A stretch of DNA of 64,000 nt, taken from Dimargaris cristalligena (Eukaryota > Kickxellomycota > Dimargaritomycetes > Dimargaritales > Dimargaritaceae). A program made the translations under genes and the position numbers. Numbering within the stretch: position 1 is the stretch's first letter; the number at the start of each line of letters is the position of its first letter. Of this stretch, positions 11,841-23,286 are shown piece after piece. The notes under the pieces are model-generated. The model was not told the origin of the DNA. It saw nothing but the letters and a program-made list of their open reading frames with translations, and made no database searches. The stretch is taken from positions 47,065-111,064 of the forward strand of contig JANBQC010000020.1 in NCBI GenBank assembly GCA_027576995.1, written 5' to 3'.

Positions 11841-13012
11841 ATTAGATAGCCTGATACCTCTAAACCCTAATACCAGCCCCATTAGCCATATGTACTTATC
11901 AAGTTATTCTGACTCCACTGGTAGTACCACTCTCATTTAGTACTAACCCAATAGATATTCCCTAATATAAATAGTCTTTCCATATTAATTTTTTAACATA
12001 ATTCCTTAAAATTAAGGTCACTAACATTGGTATAGAGTCAGAAGGTGAAAGTCAATATAAAGTGAATTTATATAAAATAGTTGGTCAGTCCTTCATTGGA
12101 ATGGATCCCTAGTAAATATAATAGTCATAAATAAATACTTACATAAAGTAACACCTAAAATGTATGTTTTATAGAACAAGCTGGATTTTGTATTTGACTC
12201 TTTTTTCTACTAGTTGCTGAAAATAACTGAAATCATCCGCCAACATATGATACTGCGCCATTGAATGGGACTACGTGTGTAAAAATATCACAATAACCGG
12301 CTATACCTGAAACATATGGGGAATGTATAATATATCTTTAAAACAGGAATCGAGTACCCTCAAGTATATCTTAACGGAAATAGCCGTTCACTGTTACTCA
12401 GTGAGGATACGGTTATTAAGAACCAGCAACAAGGTAATCGTCGGCAAATGGAGGCCTGGTATTCAGATGGCAAACATGCACAGCAGTAATGGAAAATATA
12501 TAATAATTTATTTGGATTTTGGATTTATAATGCCTACTTTTAGTATGGATCCAAGATTTAAGTACTCAAAGTTGAAATAATAAACGTCAGAGTAGGCTGC
12601 ATCATTTGCCCAGAAAAACCAATTGGTTTCTGATGTACCAAGCATATTCCGTGGCAAATAAAAGACAATAATATAGCGGTGAATTATATGTAGTACACAG
12701 TAGACTTATTGCGTCGTTAAAAAAAAAGGAAAAATAAAAATAAAATGCTGTATCAAACCATTGCGTCTGCACACTGATATTCAGCTGCACTGGAAGTCCT
12801 TTCAGTGTCACATGAGCTTTGCTACCAATCCTATATCTAATATAAAGAATGCGGTAAGGTAAATAAATCCTACCGACTGTAGAGAAATTGAAAACCGAAT
12901 ATAAATGCAATTCATCGATAGAGAGAAACTAGGGTCCCCCAGCTTCCTCGTTTTTGGGGGGTTTCTAATTCAGATCTCTGACACCATCTATGTGTTTGAC
13001 TTCCCTGATTAT
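11841..13012. other. AT-rich spacer between repeat copy A and secreted-protein gene
   Basis: This is low-complexity, AT-rich DNA with a purine A-run at about 12720-12745 and no supported gene. Short open frames such as 12323-12580 on the plus strand have AT-biased composition and no recognisable motif. Confidence 0.5.
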
Positions 13013-14682
13013 TTAAGCGGAATCCAGAGCGGATTGCATAAATCTGGCATTGGGGGTATTGATGAGGATCTCAGGAATGGGCCCAGCCAAGACACTATCA
13101 CTACTCATTACGGAGGGGCGATCACCCAATGTGCCCTTCATAATATCACTATCCACAACAAAGCCCACAGCATTATTGGCTACATCATATCGGATTTTGT
13201 TACCCAGAGAATCGAAGGGGCACTCCGTAATCTCGGAAAAAAGCGCACTATTATCCGGAGAGGCCCCCAGGGCTGCATTCCATTTCATGGCGTATTGTTC
13301 CTCGGTATGTCTAAATCCAAATTTCTCGGCACACAGTTGAATCTCGCGAACGAAGCTCGCAGTCTCATCTAATCCATGGTAGAACGGGTAGACTAAAGGG
13401 TTGATGTCATTTTCGACCAGGAGCATGAGGCCCAAGACGGATAGTCTCCATGGAGCCGATGTCCATGTATCCCAGATGGAAGTGAGGTAATGGACCATGC
13501 TGTCCCATCTATTAACGGAAGCTAGTGTGAAAAGGGTGGCAAGTTGGACCACGTCAGCCTGTTCAGCCGTACACTCGAAACTTTCATGGATACCGTAGGC
13601 AGCATCCGCTGCGTCGAACAAGGTCTGCTTGGCTGGTGCCCAGGCTAGGTTAAACGCCTTCTTGAATGATGCAGAACCGCAGTAGCTCGCCAAGCGATTC
13701 TGGAGTTCCACCACTAGATCGATGTTACCATCGACCGCCAGTCCCAGCATAGGTGACATGGCATACATCTGATCATGGGTCAGTGCCAAAAAGTCCACCA
13801 CCTTCCAACGGGTCCCCGCGATCTTTTCGGCATCTACATAGGCCTCTATAGCCAATTTTATTTCGGGTAAGCGCCGATTCTGGTAGGCATCGGATATGTC
13901 ATCCAGTTTGGAATCAATGTTGTCATCATCATACGAGTCGGCAAAAGGGTAGTAACCGAGGTTGAACTCAAACTTGAATACATCGATCAGAGAGTGCTTT
14001 TGATCTTGACTGAGATTGTCATATTCTAGGGTATAATCACTCACGGTGGGAATTTGAAGTTTCATCTAAACAGGGTTGCCAATCCAGATAAAAATATAAG
14101 AAATAGCGGGCAGGGGATTGGATTTAGACGAATACTTGGGCAAAAATGGCTCTTCAATATTGTCGCAGTCTATACCGCGGTGGGGGGAAATGTAGCTAGC
14201 TCTACCATCAATGCATTCCAGAAACAACGGGCGTGGTCACTGGATTTTTGTGACAAGTTGGAAGCTTGGCAATACCACCTAGGTAAACTCGACCCACACA
14301 GCCTTCTGAAAGAAAGACCGTGCTGTATTATTAGCATGGCCCATATTCCTAACAACTTCCCTCCTCCGCTATCACTTACCATTCTGTTTCGATAATCAAC
14401 ACTAAACTGGGCCAGGCTGTTGAATTGGCGTGAAACTGCCAGGAACTCATAGAGGGTGACAGTGTCAGTATGACCTGCGATGGCTTGCAGAGTCTCAATA
14501 GGGAATATACCAGTTGGTTCTCTAGGGTGGGAAGTGGTTCGGACCATTGGGGGCACCTGCGGTTGGTTTTCTTGGGCGGACAGAGCTTCCTGGTTGTCGA
14601 ATGGGGTGAGCACGGGGCTGGCCGCAATCATGGCCAGCTGAGCCATCCAGAAAAGCGAGAGGGTAGATACGACAATCTTCAT
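13013..14682 (-). CDS. Putative secreted protein with F-box-like segment (family member 1)
   Basis: Two exons are proposed, 14682-14380 and 14065-13013, joined in phase 0 at GTAAGT and TTTAG, giving 451 residues. Residues 1-22 (MKIVVSTLSLFWMAQLAMIA plus AS) form a signal-peptide-like hydrophobic start. A Pro/Gln-rich linker follows. The segment FPIETLQAIAGHTDTVTLYE then continues with FLAVSRQFNSLAQF, which resembles an F-box (LPxExLxxI, then LxxfxxVSRxFxxL). The rest is a helical domain without recognised homology. It contains an acidic YDDDNIDSKLDDI stretch and a VVQLATLFTLASVNRWDSMV block. The intron could hide one more small exon near 14200-14310. Secretion plus an F-box is contradictory for a normal SCF adaptor. 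The protein may be an effector-like product, or the segment may only look like an F-box. A minus-strand TATATAAA lies at 14914-14921. Confidence 0.68.
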
Positions 14683-14913
14683 GCTGGATGAATACGAGTG
14701 CGAAATAAGTACTCTATTGGTAGAGGGGAATCGGTCAATGACTTGTAGAAGGGAGGTGTGAAAGATGGAGGGAAGGTGGTATTTTGGAAGAGTTGCTCAA
14801 TGTCACTGGAAAACGATACAAAATATAAAGATATTGATTACGAAATTTTCAATAGAAAGGTTCAGGCAATGATAAGCTGTGGAGCGACTATTAGAAAGTG
14901 GACAAGTGGCTTG

Positions 14914-14921
14914 TTTATATA
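14914..14921 (-). promoter_or_regulatory. TATA box candidate for the 13013-14682 gene
   Basis: Minus-strand TATATAAA lies about 230 bases upstream of the proposed start codon, in AT-rich surroundings. The distance allows a leader of about 200 bases. It is supported only by sequence and position. Confidence 0.4.
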
Positions 14922-14942
14922 GGCAAAGACGGGGACCAGCTC

Positions 14943-16174
14943 CTAGCTGGAGACATTAATATGATCGAGTTGAAGTAAGTACAACATGACCAAATCACCG
15001 CATTTTACTGTTACACCCATTCTAACCCTTTGGCTGCTGACCTCTCTAAAAATAACAATTGCTATGGGTTGGTTTACATTTGAGTGTGGCTCATACAGAA
15101 ACCTATCCCCCATATTACCAACAGTATACCTCTGAAAGAGGCGCGAGTTACTGGTTTGACGGGTCCCTTTATTGTAGTTCAAACCCACCCAAACCAACAT
15201 ATAGACGCTTCCATAGAATATCCAATGGTATCACAAGAGTATGATTATCTAGTCCCTCTGAAATTGATGGTTTGGCCATTGGAGGGATGCGATTTCCGGT
15301 TTGAAACATTTAGGAATAATTGGGCAATAGGGGGCTGAGGCTAAAGGGCAATGGGGGCGCTACAATCGCTCGCCAGCAATTAGATTCAACTGGCATTATG
15401 ATCAAGCCGCCGTGATACAAGGGATATACAGTGGCCGATTCGTTACATAGGCCTCTCATAAACGGTCCTGTGTGACTCAAACCAAAGCCGCCCCCAACAC
15501 CAGCCACAGTGTGGATAGTTTACTTGGTAGAGAGAGGAACCTGGGCACACGATTAGGGGAGTGCATTAAACGTGGGGTACCCACCATTCTCTTAGTCATT
15601 GGATTTGGCAGCATGTGGTTAACGGTGACCTTGTCCTGATCATAGAAGCAGAGGCCGTCCCTACCATTAGATATCACCCCGGAGATCTTGGAGGGCAAAA
15701 GGAAGGGGAGCGGCCTTGAACCATACAATCATTTATTATCGCTAAAAACTGATATACCTCAAATAATTTTATTCATCTGTGCTGATCAGCATAGCCAACC
15801 CAGTCCAATGATGGTATGCAATAGCAGAATACTTTCGGATACATCCCCCTTTACTATTTTACTTCTAACCACCGACACAGGCGGCCTATAAAAGGGTTAT
15901 TGGGGAATTATATGGATCAACTATTCTATTAAACATTACATACGATATGGGGGCTACCCAGACCAGGTTGATATTTACCTTTGATGACCTGCATCCCTTC
16001 AATCTGGTGGCTACAATTACCCAAATCGGAAAATAGTTGAGCAGATGCTAACGGAAGATCCCAGACGGTCATTAACAAGAGATGGTTCAGGGATATTTTA
16101 TTGGAGGTCCTATGCGCTTTAGGTGGAAGGCGGTCCTTTGCCAAGGTACATTGGCACAATAGTGTCAAAAACAT
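14943..16174 (-). pseudogene. Possible decayed third member of the secreted F-box-like family
   Basis: A minus-strand frame 16174-15979 begins MFLTLLCQCTLAKDRLPP and contains LNHLLLMTVWDLPLASAQLF, followed by a GTAAAT donor-like site. Its layout (short hydrophobic start, F-box-like Leu pattern, donor soon after) mirrors exon 1 of the neighbouring gene at 14682-14380. Further downstream on the same strand, broken open pieces occur around 15850-15780, 15728-15600 and 15200-14943. No continuous splice model joins them. I read this as a relic, but it could be chance frames in AT-balanced DNA. Confidence 0.25.
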
Positions 16175-18120
16175 TCAGCGGTGACGGACTCCGCGTATAG
16201 GGCATTCCAGCCAATTTACGGGTGTATATTGTTTTTGTGGTGGAATACCTAAAGTATAAATTGAAGATTTATGGATTGAACTCAAGAGAGGCTGTGTCCC
16301 ACTCTGTTTGGAAGATACTCATGATCCCGGCCACCGTAGGAATAACTAGAGTAGTCTGGTCAGTCTAATGGATGTGTGTAACTCTATGGCCACTGAAAGT
16401 TCACCATCAATTCTGGGCTGGGCTAAATATACCTTTTTAAATAGCCGTGTTTAAACTTGCTATTATTAAGGCTGCCGGGCTACTGTGGCCTTACAACTAC
16501 CGATTAATAATGGCGGGAAATGCCGACGGGTTGTATCCTTGGCCAGAACCTCCGGTCCATAATGTGATCAGGATGACCTACTGACTAATGGATTAGAATA
16601 TATCTAAGATACAATTGCTATTGGCCATAGTTTCATGATACTGTATTGACTTGGCCACACCTAATAGCCCTCGACTTTCCTAGTCTTTTCAGTGACTCCC
16701 TTTGCCGATTTCTTGAACTACATTAACACAATAGATAGATTCTACAACACTCTATATGCAATCTACTGCTAGATACTATAAGATTGATTCTTACTTCCGG
16801 GGGTCTTATATTGTCATAATGTTAATTATATAATTGTTATTGTTATATCTTATCTGGCCACTCTATATTCGATTACGCAATAAACCCCAAACAGCTCCAT
16901 TAAGACTCGTATACTGCTGCCACCCAACACGACCGAAGTATCAATGATTGAGGGGCGAACCACCCGACCATCTGCCACCCTCTTCAAGCCTGCCCCCACA
17001 CTCACACATTCATCGTCCATAGAAATAATTTAGCCAACAACTCACAGGCATATCGTTTTAAAAATATATATCATTTAGAGGCGTACTGAATCCATGGCTA
17101 ATTGTGCAACCCAACGGGAATAAGGTATTATGTTGTTGAACGTGGCTGTTGTATTATAAAATATATTATTTTTTTGTACAAGGCAAGTGGACGCCCCCCT
17201 CCCAAAAAGTCCCCACCCCCCTTAATTACACTGTTGACTGCTGCAAGACACCTGCCAGTTGATGGCATTACAATGGTGCCATTCTAGAAGGTCGCCATAA
17301 CCAAGCCTCTTTTCCCATGCCAGACACCGTTGCTGTTCGTCGGTCTCCCTTCTCCCCCACTGGCATCTAGGTCATTTTGAAAATAGGGCTAAGATAGCAA
17401 CCACCCAAATACCTGTCCTACCCCAAGGTCGGATGGCTGTTTGATTAAATGTTGTAGTGTCGGTTAATTAGCCATTGTGTACCTCATTATGATCACAAGT
17501 AAGCTCGCCTTTTTCTTCCAGCCGCAATACTCGTGGATAGATAACATTTCACAACTAATTACTGACAGGCTTAACACCGGTACATTTGGTACGATTTACA
17601 GTCCCTGAAAAATGAATTCCAATGAAGACAGGGTAGCGGATCAGTTTTATCTGTACAATACATGTGCTTCTGGCTAGACAATGGGACGTGTATTGAGGAT
17701 GGAATGCACCAGGCTGCTAGTGGTTATTGGAAAAAGTCTGAGAGACACAATGTTGGCCAGTATAAAACTTTCAGCTACTTAAGGTGCATTTGGGGTAATT
17801 CCTTGTTACTTAACTGCATTCATCTAACTGAGGATTGAGAAACTGGAGCTCATGAATGTCCAATGTAATAGCTTAAAATAGGAGCAGTTCATTAATAATT
17901 TAAAACATTTGTGAAATAGCTGAATATGCCAGCTTAGTTGGGGAGGGGACCCTGTGACAGGTCAATATATAGGGTTGTGGTCATTCATTATTATATTAAG
18001 TATATATATATAATCATAGTTAAAGTTATAATTATCAGTCCACTAAGACTAAATTAGGGATGTACTAATGGTAGAATTTTATAAGTATAACTTTGGGTAT
18101 TTCTAAAACCTCTAGTAATA
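16175..18120. other. AT-rich spacer
   Basis: No gene is supported. The region has runs of A/T, several isolated TATA-like words and short frames without protein-like composition (for example 17102-17287). C-runs occur near 17195-17220. Confidence 0.5.
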
Positions 18121-18690
18121 TCACCCAAGTTTACCACTCGTCCATTAAGAGTCTTGGGGATAGGCTTCTAATAGTAGGCAGGACTTAGGCTTAGCCAAGC
18201 AGGCTACTAACATCAGTTACAGGCACAGTACTAACCAATAAAGGATAAGTGTAGGTGTATGTAAGGGACATGCAGTGGGTACACTTACTAGTTAGTACAA
18301 GGGGGTAAGTATATATAGTGTTTATTAGGGTAAACTATGGGGGTAAGAATAAGCTGCTGTTTAATCTAATCCCAGTGGGGCTAGTTATATATATACAGGG
18401 GACTACTCTAAAGGGAGGTCCCTGAAGGAAGGTACTACTAGGACTACTGATGGATAAACTAGCTAACTGGATGGTATAGGGGCATGGAAGACTCAGCTGG
18501 GAACTGGAAGAGTGATTAGATCAGCCCAGGAGTGAATGATGGGACTCTCTAGTCTAGGAAGGGAAGGGTTATATGATATAGGAGGATCCTATAGTACTGG
18601 GGGTGACTATGGGAGGGTTAATATGGTACTATAAGGCCTCATAAGGATAGACAATCATTAAGTCTAGATTAAGTCAGATTAGGAGGGCCA
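18121..18690. repeat. Dispersed repeat, copy B
   Basis: This is the second copy of the repeat described at 11265-11840, in the same orientation and collinear over about 570 bases with many substitutions and small indels. Together the two copies bracket the 13013-16174 genes. Just 3' of this copy (18770-18850, plus strand) lies a short frame reading AHKGAQLANDIYRPK, which could be a retroelement relic. That is a guess. Confidence 0.8.
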
Positions 18691-19214
18691 ACATGGTTAT
18701 TTATTTTTATTTTTAGTGGTTTAAAAGCTGCAGTCTAAGTATGGCCAAGCTGTATAGCCATTGTTCAATTGCTGTAGTTTTTGTATGGTTTAGGGCTCAC
18801 AAAGGTGCCCAACTGGCTAATGATATCTACAGACCAAAGGTAGCAAGGAGGGAGGGGTACGAATAGGGCAAAAAAAGAATTGAAAAGACAAAACAAAATA
18901 AGTTAGGGTGGGCCTGGCTGGCAAGTTTGCCACTAGGCTTATTTGGATACAAACTACACCCCCTGTTCCTTATGAACAGTTGGTCATTGGTTTTTTATAT
19001 AAATACTCCGTATGAATCTATTAATAGGGAAACCATCACCCCACTCTTCTTTTTTGGACTGCTATGCAACTAGCTAATCCCTAGGTGCGAGTCGCTGTTT
19101 TCCTGGTGTCATATTCAAATTGAATACTATATGGGTGTAGTTTTATTCCCCATAGTCATATATCCCCACAATGTGGCCAACTCTTATTGACACAATAACT
19201 CCAGCCCCATCATT
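18691..19214. other. Spacer upstream of second secreted-protein gene
   Basis: An AT-rich stretch contains A-rich and T-rich runs (18700-18720, 18870-18900) and a TATATAAATA word at about 18997-19006. That word lies about 210 bases before the next start codon and could act as its TATA element. No coding exon is seen. Confidence 0.45.
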
Positions 19215-20917
19215 ATGCAGTCTCCTATTCTAGACATCTCAGTGCTTGGTTTGGCACTGGCTTGCTTCACCACCAACCTTACTGGTCGCAGCCTACCACC
19301 CAGCATCCCAATGGCCGATTCCTCCCACCTTGCATCTCTCCATGCTGTCCCCCGAACTAATGACAAGGTAATTTAAGATAGCGATTGATACGTGGTATAT
19401 GATATTACACCTGAAATCCCTCTTTCCCAAGAACTGACTTGCACGCATTACAATGCTGGGATACTTAACTACACCAACATTCCCATCCATTAATTACATG
19501 CATGTCCATTAAACGCCCCTCTTCCAGGATCTGTTTGAAGAGGGCGAATATCTCCCATCCACTCAAGTAGAAACTAAGGTGTTGGCCCTAGCACCACTTG
19601 AGACGGACCTCAAGTACATTAACCTTACCACCGGCCTACCCTCCCTCATTAAATATTTCGACGGCCCTTCCCAGCAACGCTTAGACCTCAGTTTAAATGC
19701 TTTGGCAAAGCAATCCACTGCCCTCCGGACCTGGACCGCCAGCGTGGATTATTTTCGTACGGACCAGTTGTCCCAAGCCGAGCTAGCGGCGCTCTTTCCC
19801 CTGGTTGCCCGGGTCGGCCAAAACGGACTGCAAGTGATTCAAGACTTCGAACAATCCTTGGCCAAGGCCATGAAAGAGGCCCCACCCCACCGTTACTTTA
19901 CATTGGCGGATACGGTCCGGGGGCTGGAGAATCTGGAATTACCGCTGGAATTCGCCCACTACGCGCTGGCCAAAGTCCCCCATGTAATGCAGTTGCATGT
20001 GGCGGCCCGGGCTATTAAAGACCGGTCGTTCGACCAACTAGTGGGAATTATTGAGCAATGGTGCCAAGCCGAAGCAAATGGAAACGTCTGCGGTAAAGTA
20101 CCGAGTCAGACAGCCCCTCCAGGTGGACGACGAATCCCTTTACAACACCCTCGATGAATACGAAATCTCCTTCCCATACCCAGCCCCACTCCCTGGCCAA
20201 CGTAAGCGCAAACTTTCTTTGCCCCTATCCACCAACTCCGCCGCTATCAACCGGTTTTACGTCCCCTCGACCTACTCCTCCCCAGCGTCCTACCGGGACC
20301 TTACAGAATTCGCCGTAAGTGGCAAACTGGCCCCCGTGTTCATGTGGGCCCTGGAATACGAGTTGCCCGGCTCCGACACGCTGCTCACGCAGTACGGTAA
20401 CCCCTTTGATAAAGGCGGCGCCACCTGCGCGCAGGTCCTGGGGTATACCAAGGCCGCCCGCTTCTTGACCCGCACCTTGGGGCAAGTGGCCCAACCCGCC
20501 AACCAGGCGACGCGATTCAAATGCTACGAGTGGTTGACATGGGCCGGCTCGGTGTATTTGAGTCCAGCGGGTTCGGATGATTTCCCAACCGGGGCCATTT
20601 ACGTCCGAGTTAATTACGAGTTGATCCAAAAATCGGCAGCGGCGGTGGCGAGCACCGGGCTCTCCGTGAAGTCCGTGGCTGATCAAATACTCCTTTTGCA
20701 GAAGTTTGAAGACGAGTATAACATTGTCCCAAGCGGCTCGTCTTTTGATGATGTCCGTCGTAAGTCTGGTTTCGCGATTCTGAAGCTCCGACAGCAGCTG
20801 GATTCAGCCCCGCCGCTCATTAGGCAAGGCGCAGAGAACCTACTACGCATTGACCAACTGTTCCACTATAAAGAATATACTCAGTATGAACTCGAGTGTT
20901 TATCTGACTATTTCTGA
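19215..20917 (+). CDS. Putative secreted helical protein with weak F-box-like segment (family member 2), frame break inside
   Basis: Exon 1 (19215-19367) encodes MQSPILDISVLGLALACFTT and more, a signal-peptide-like start. GT at 19368 and CTTCCAG at 19521-19527 lead to exon 2, in frame at 19528. Exon 2 reads LPSTQVETKVLALAPLETDL, then an all-helical region with VMQLHVAARAIKDRSFDQLV. That block matches VVQLATLFTLASVNRWDSMV of the 13013-14682 gene in position and pattern, so I infer divergent paralogues. The frame changes by +1 between about 20051 and 20155. The remaining 260 or so codons are open and GC-rich up to the stop at 20915-20917. Either a very short (28-nt) intron, a sequencing indel or a real frameshift is responsible. 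Function is unknown. Confidence 0.6.
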
Positions 20918-21501
20918 CAGTGAAGTATTTAAAACAGTCGGTGCTAGCTTATTATGTTTTTTATTAATCTTTTGAGCCCATTTATTTTTGAATAAAAAAA
21001 AAAGCCTGTTTATCTTAAATTGTATACACCTGAGCATGAGTACACTATATAAAATATGGGTGCGGTGGGATGCGGCTGTGGTCAAAGCACACCCATATAG
21101 AGGCACTTACTTACTAGGATGGCGTTTGTTAACACTCGGGTAAAAGAAATCGGATATAGCAGGTGGATTTTCCCTAATGATATTCAAGCTAGTAGTATAA
21201 GATTGTTGGTAAAGAACGACTCGCCATTGTGTATAGTTTCCTACGGCTGGACTAACCGAGGCAATAATGGTATATGGATGGACCCACTGACTCCAGTGGT
21301 AGCTATCTAGACACCATCAGGGCCTAAGCAGTCGCATCCAGCAATAATAAAAGGACCGATACATGATTCCGACCTCAACTTCAACCTCGGCATGTATATT
21401 TTATTTTTATTAATGTGTAATATGGTTCAGAGCAAAGTGGAAATAGGGGAGGGAGGGAGAGAGGGTTGATTTCAGATATAAAAAGAGGGAGGGTCCATTG
21501 A
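20918..21501. other. Convergent spacer to inositol kinase gene
   Basis: The spacer is AT-rich with an A-run (about 20989-21003) and AATAAAAGG at about 21344. The neighbours converge here. No gene is supported. Confidence 0.5.
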
Positions 21502-22984
21502 TTACAAGATCAGACGTAGCACATCCCGTAGACTATCCAGGGACTGCAGAAAGTCGGCATCCTGTCCCTGACCGGGGGTCCATGTCGAGTGAGTGAAATC
21601 GAGCAGCCGCAGATCGTAGAGCATTTTGTCGTTGGCATCCTCCATTGTGTCGTCGTCATCATCTTCTTCTTCATCAAATTCGCTACCACTCATGAATTCG
21701 TCGCTATCCATGCCATTATCTTGGTTTGGTACCACCGGCCTAACTGGACAGGAGGAGGGGGCAGGGATCGTATAGGGGGCTAAATGGGGGTTCCCGAGGG
21801 GGGTTAACCGGGGGGCGGGGGAAGTTCGCTCGGAATCGGGGTCACTCGACTCGGCCATGACATCGGATTCGCTCTCTTCGGCTAGGATCCGCTGCTGGCG
21901 CTCGGTATCACCTTCGTAGATAAACAGGAGGGAACTGTGGGGCAACCGGACCTCCTCCGTGGCAATTAATTGACTTAACTCCTTCAGAACAAGGTTGTAT
22001 TCTTTGATGAGGAACTCCCGGTACTCGTGGTTTAAATGGTCGGGGAGGAATTTCCGGAACTCCTCGGCGATGCTGTCGGTGGTCGAGATGATTTGCTGGT
22101 CCGGTTCGTATTCGACCCGGTTTTGCCCGGATTCGTCGTGGGTCTGGAGATGGGGTAATGGGAAGGGGTTCGTGGTGGGACAATAGGAGAAACAATTAGG
22201 CAAGCGAAGGAGGGGGTGGGGGTGTTGCGGGAAGGAGGATGGGCTACGCTCGATTAAGATCGAGGAGCCGGGCCCTTGACTAAGATAAGAGCCATTGTTC
22301 TAAAATCAGATCAATACTATGGCTTCGATGGAGGATATAGTGGTAGATCGGGTCTCTCTCAGGACACCCCGATCAACTATTGCTATGTCTAACTAACCCG
22401 CATTAAACACCCGAGCGGGTAGCATGGATCAGTGTAAATCACCCGAGTTGGGGTGGTCCATACCAGCATAGTGGTGAACTTACCTTGATGCTGGCCACCT
22501 GGATATTAATACAGGGTGGTTCAGTTGGATTCGCCTCGATTGTGGGGGAGGGTAAGGCCATTTTAACGTCAATGACGCAGGGCTTAGAAAAGCCATGTAG
22601 TAGATTTTCGATGCACACGGCACTCTGCAGGGGTACACTATGGATGGGCCGGAGGGAGTCGTCTTCCGGAGCCCTGGGGGGAACGGCTCCAACTAGGTCG
22701 GCATCGGTCTGGGTCGGGGGCATGAGAAGGGAAGCGGTCTGCTCCCCGGACAGATTCAGCATGCCGAAATAATGGGGTAGGAACAATTGGAAGTTGGGGT
22801 GGTCGACAGTCTGTTCGTAAAAGTCGCGCTCGTTGCTGTGGCAGGGCTTGATGAGTAGCTCGCCCCCTTCAGCAAACATAACGCCACTCTCTTCCTGGTC
22901 GGCCTCGGACGGGTCCTGGGGGGAGCCCGGGTCGGGCTGGGGCCCGCTGTCGGCGGGGACGTTCCGGGTCGCAAATTCGGTCAT
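21502..22984 (-). CDS. Inositol polyphosphate kinase family protein (IPMK/Arg82-like), divergent
   Basis: Two exons, 22984-22484 and 22143-21502, join in phase 0 and encode 380 residues. Family landmarks are present: the N-lobe pattern KPCHSNERDFYE then FLPHYFGML. The IPK signature follows as PCVIDVKMA (P135, D139, K141). Then come HSSLLFIYEGD (S237 L L) and the metal-binding LLDF (D349), followed by GQGQDADFLQSL. The Asp-rich insert SGSEFDEEEDDDDDTMED before LLDF is usual in fungal Arg82-type enzymes. These kinases phosphorylate inositol phosphates in the nucleus and affect chromatin and phosphate signalling. Odd points: the signature Gly of PxxxDxKxG is Ala143. The usual segment between it and the RICGMQV-like strand, normally about 35 residues, is cut to roughly 14. 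Activity may therefore be altered. The exact subfamily (IPMK against IP6K) is uncertain. Confidence 0.8.
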
Positions 22985-23252
22985 GGCACCCGCTGTCAGA
23001 GAAGGGTTCGGGAATGGAGGGAGCGGGTAAATGACTGGGGATATATATTTATATAACTAGTTTTAGGGGAGAATGAAAAGCCGACTTTCCCAATCGAGGC
23101 GAAGTGGTATTAGAGTTAGGCGGGCAGATAAATATTGAAAGAGAGAGAGAGAAAACCAGTAGGGGGAAGCCCGTTGATTGAACTGAGGAGTCTTAGCAAA
23201 GCGGGCCAAGTGAATTGGATTCAGCGAGACTCGGACATATAATAGAATAGAC

Positions 23253-23286
23253 CAGAGTGGAGTGGAGTGGAGTAGAGTAGAGTAGA
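23253..23286. repeat. GGAGT/AGAGT pentanucleotide tandem repeat
   Basis: Six to seven 5-base units change from GGAGT to AGAGT halfway. They lie about 270-300 bases upstream of the inositol kinase start. A similar AGTAA tandem lies upstream of the Zn2Cys6 gene (56418-56440). Confidence 0.85.

Noticed and set aside
12323..12580. 85-codon plus-strand frame in AT-rich DNA
   Set aside because: AT-driven composition (Ile, Tyr, Lys, Asn), no motif, and repeat-rich surroundings.
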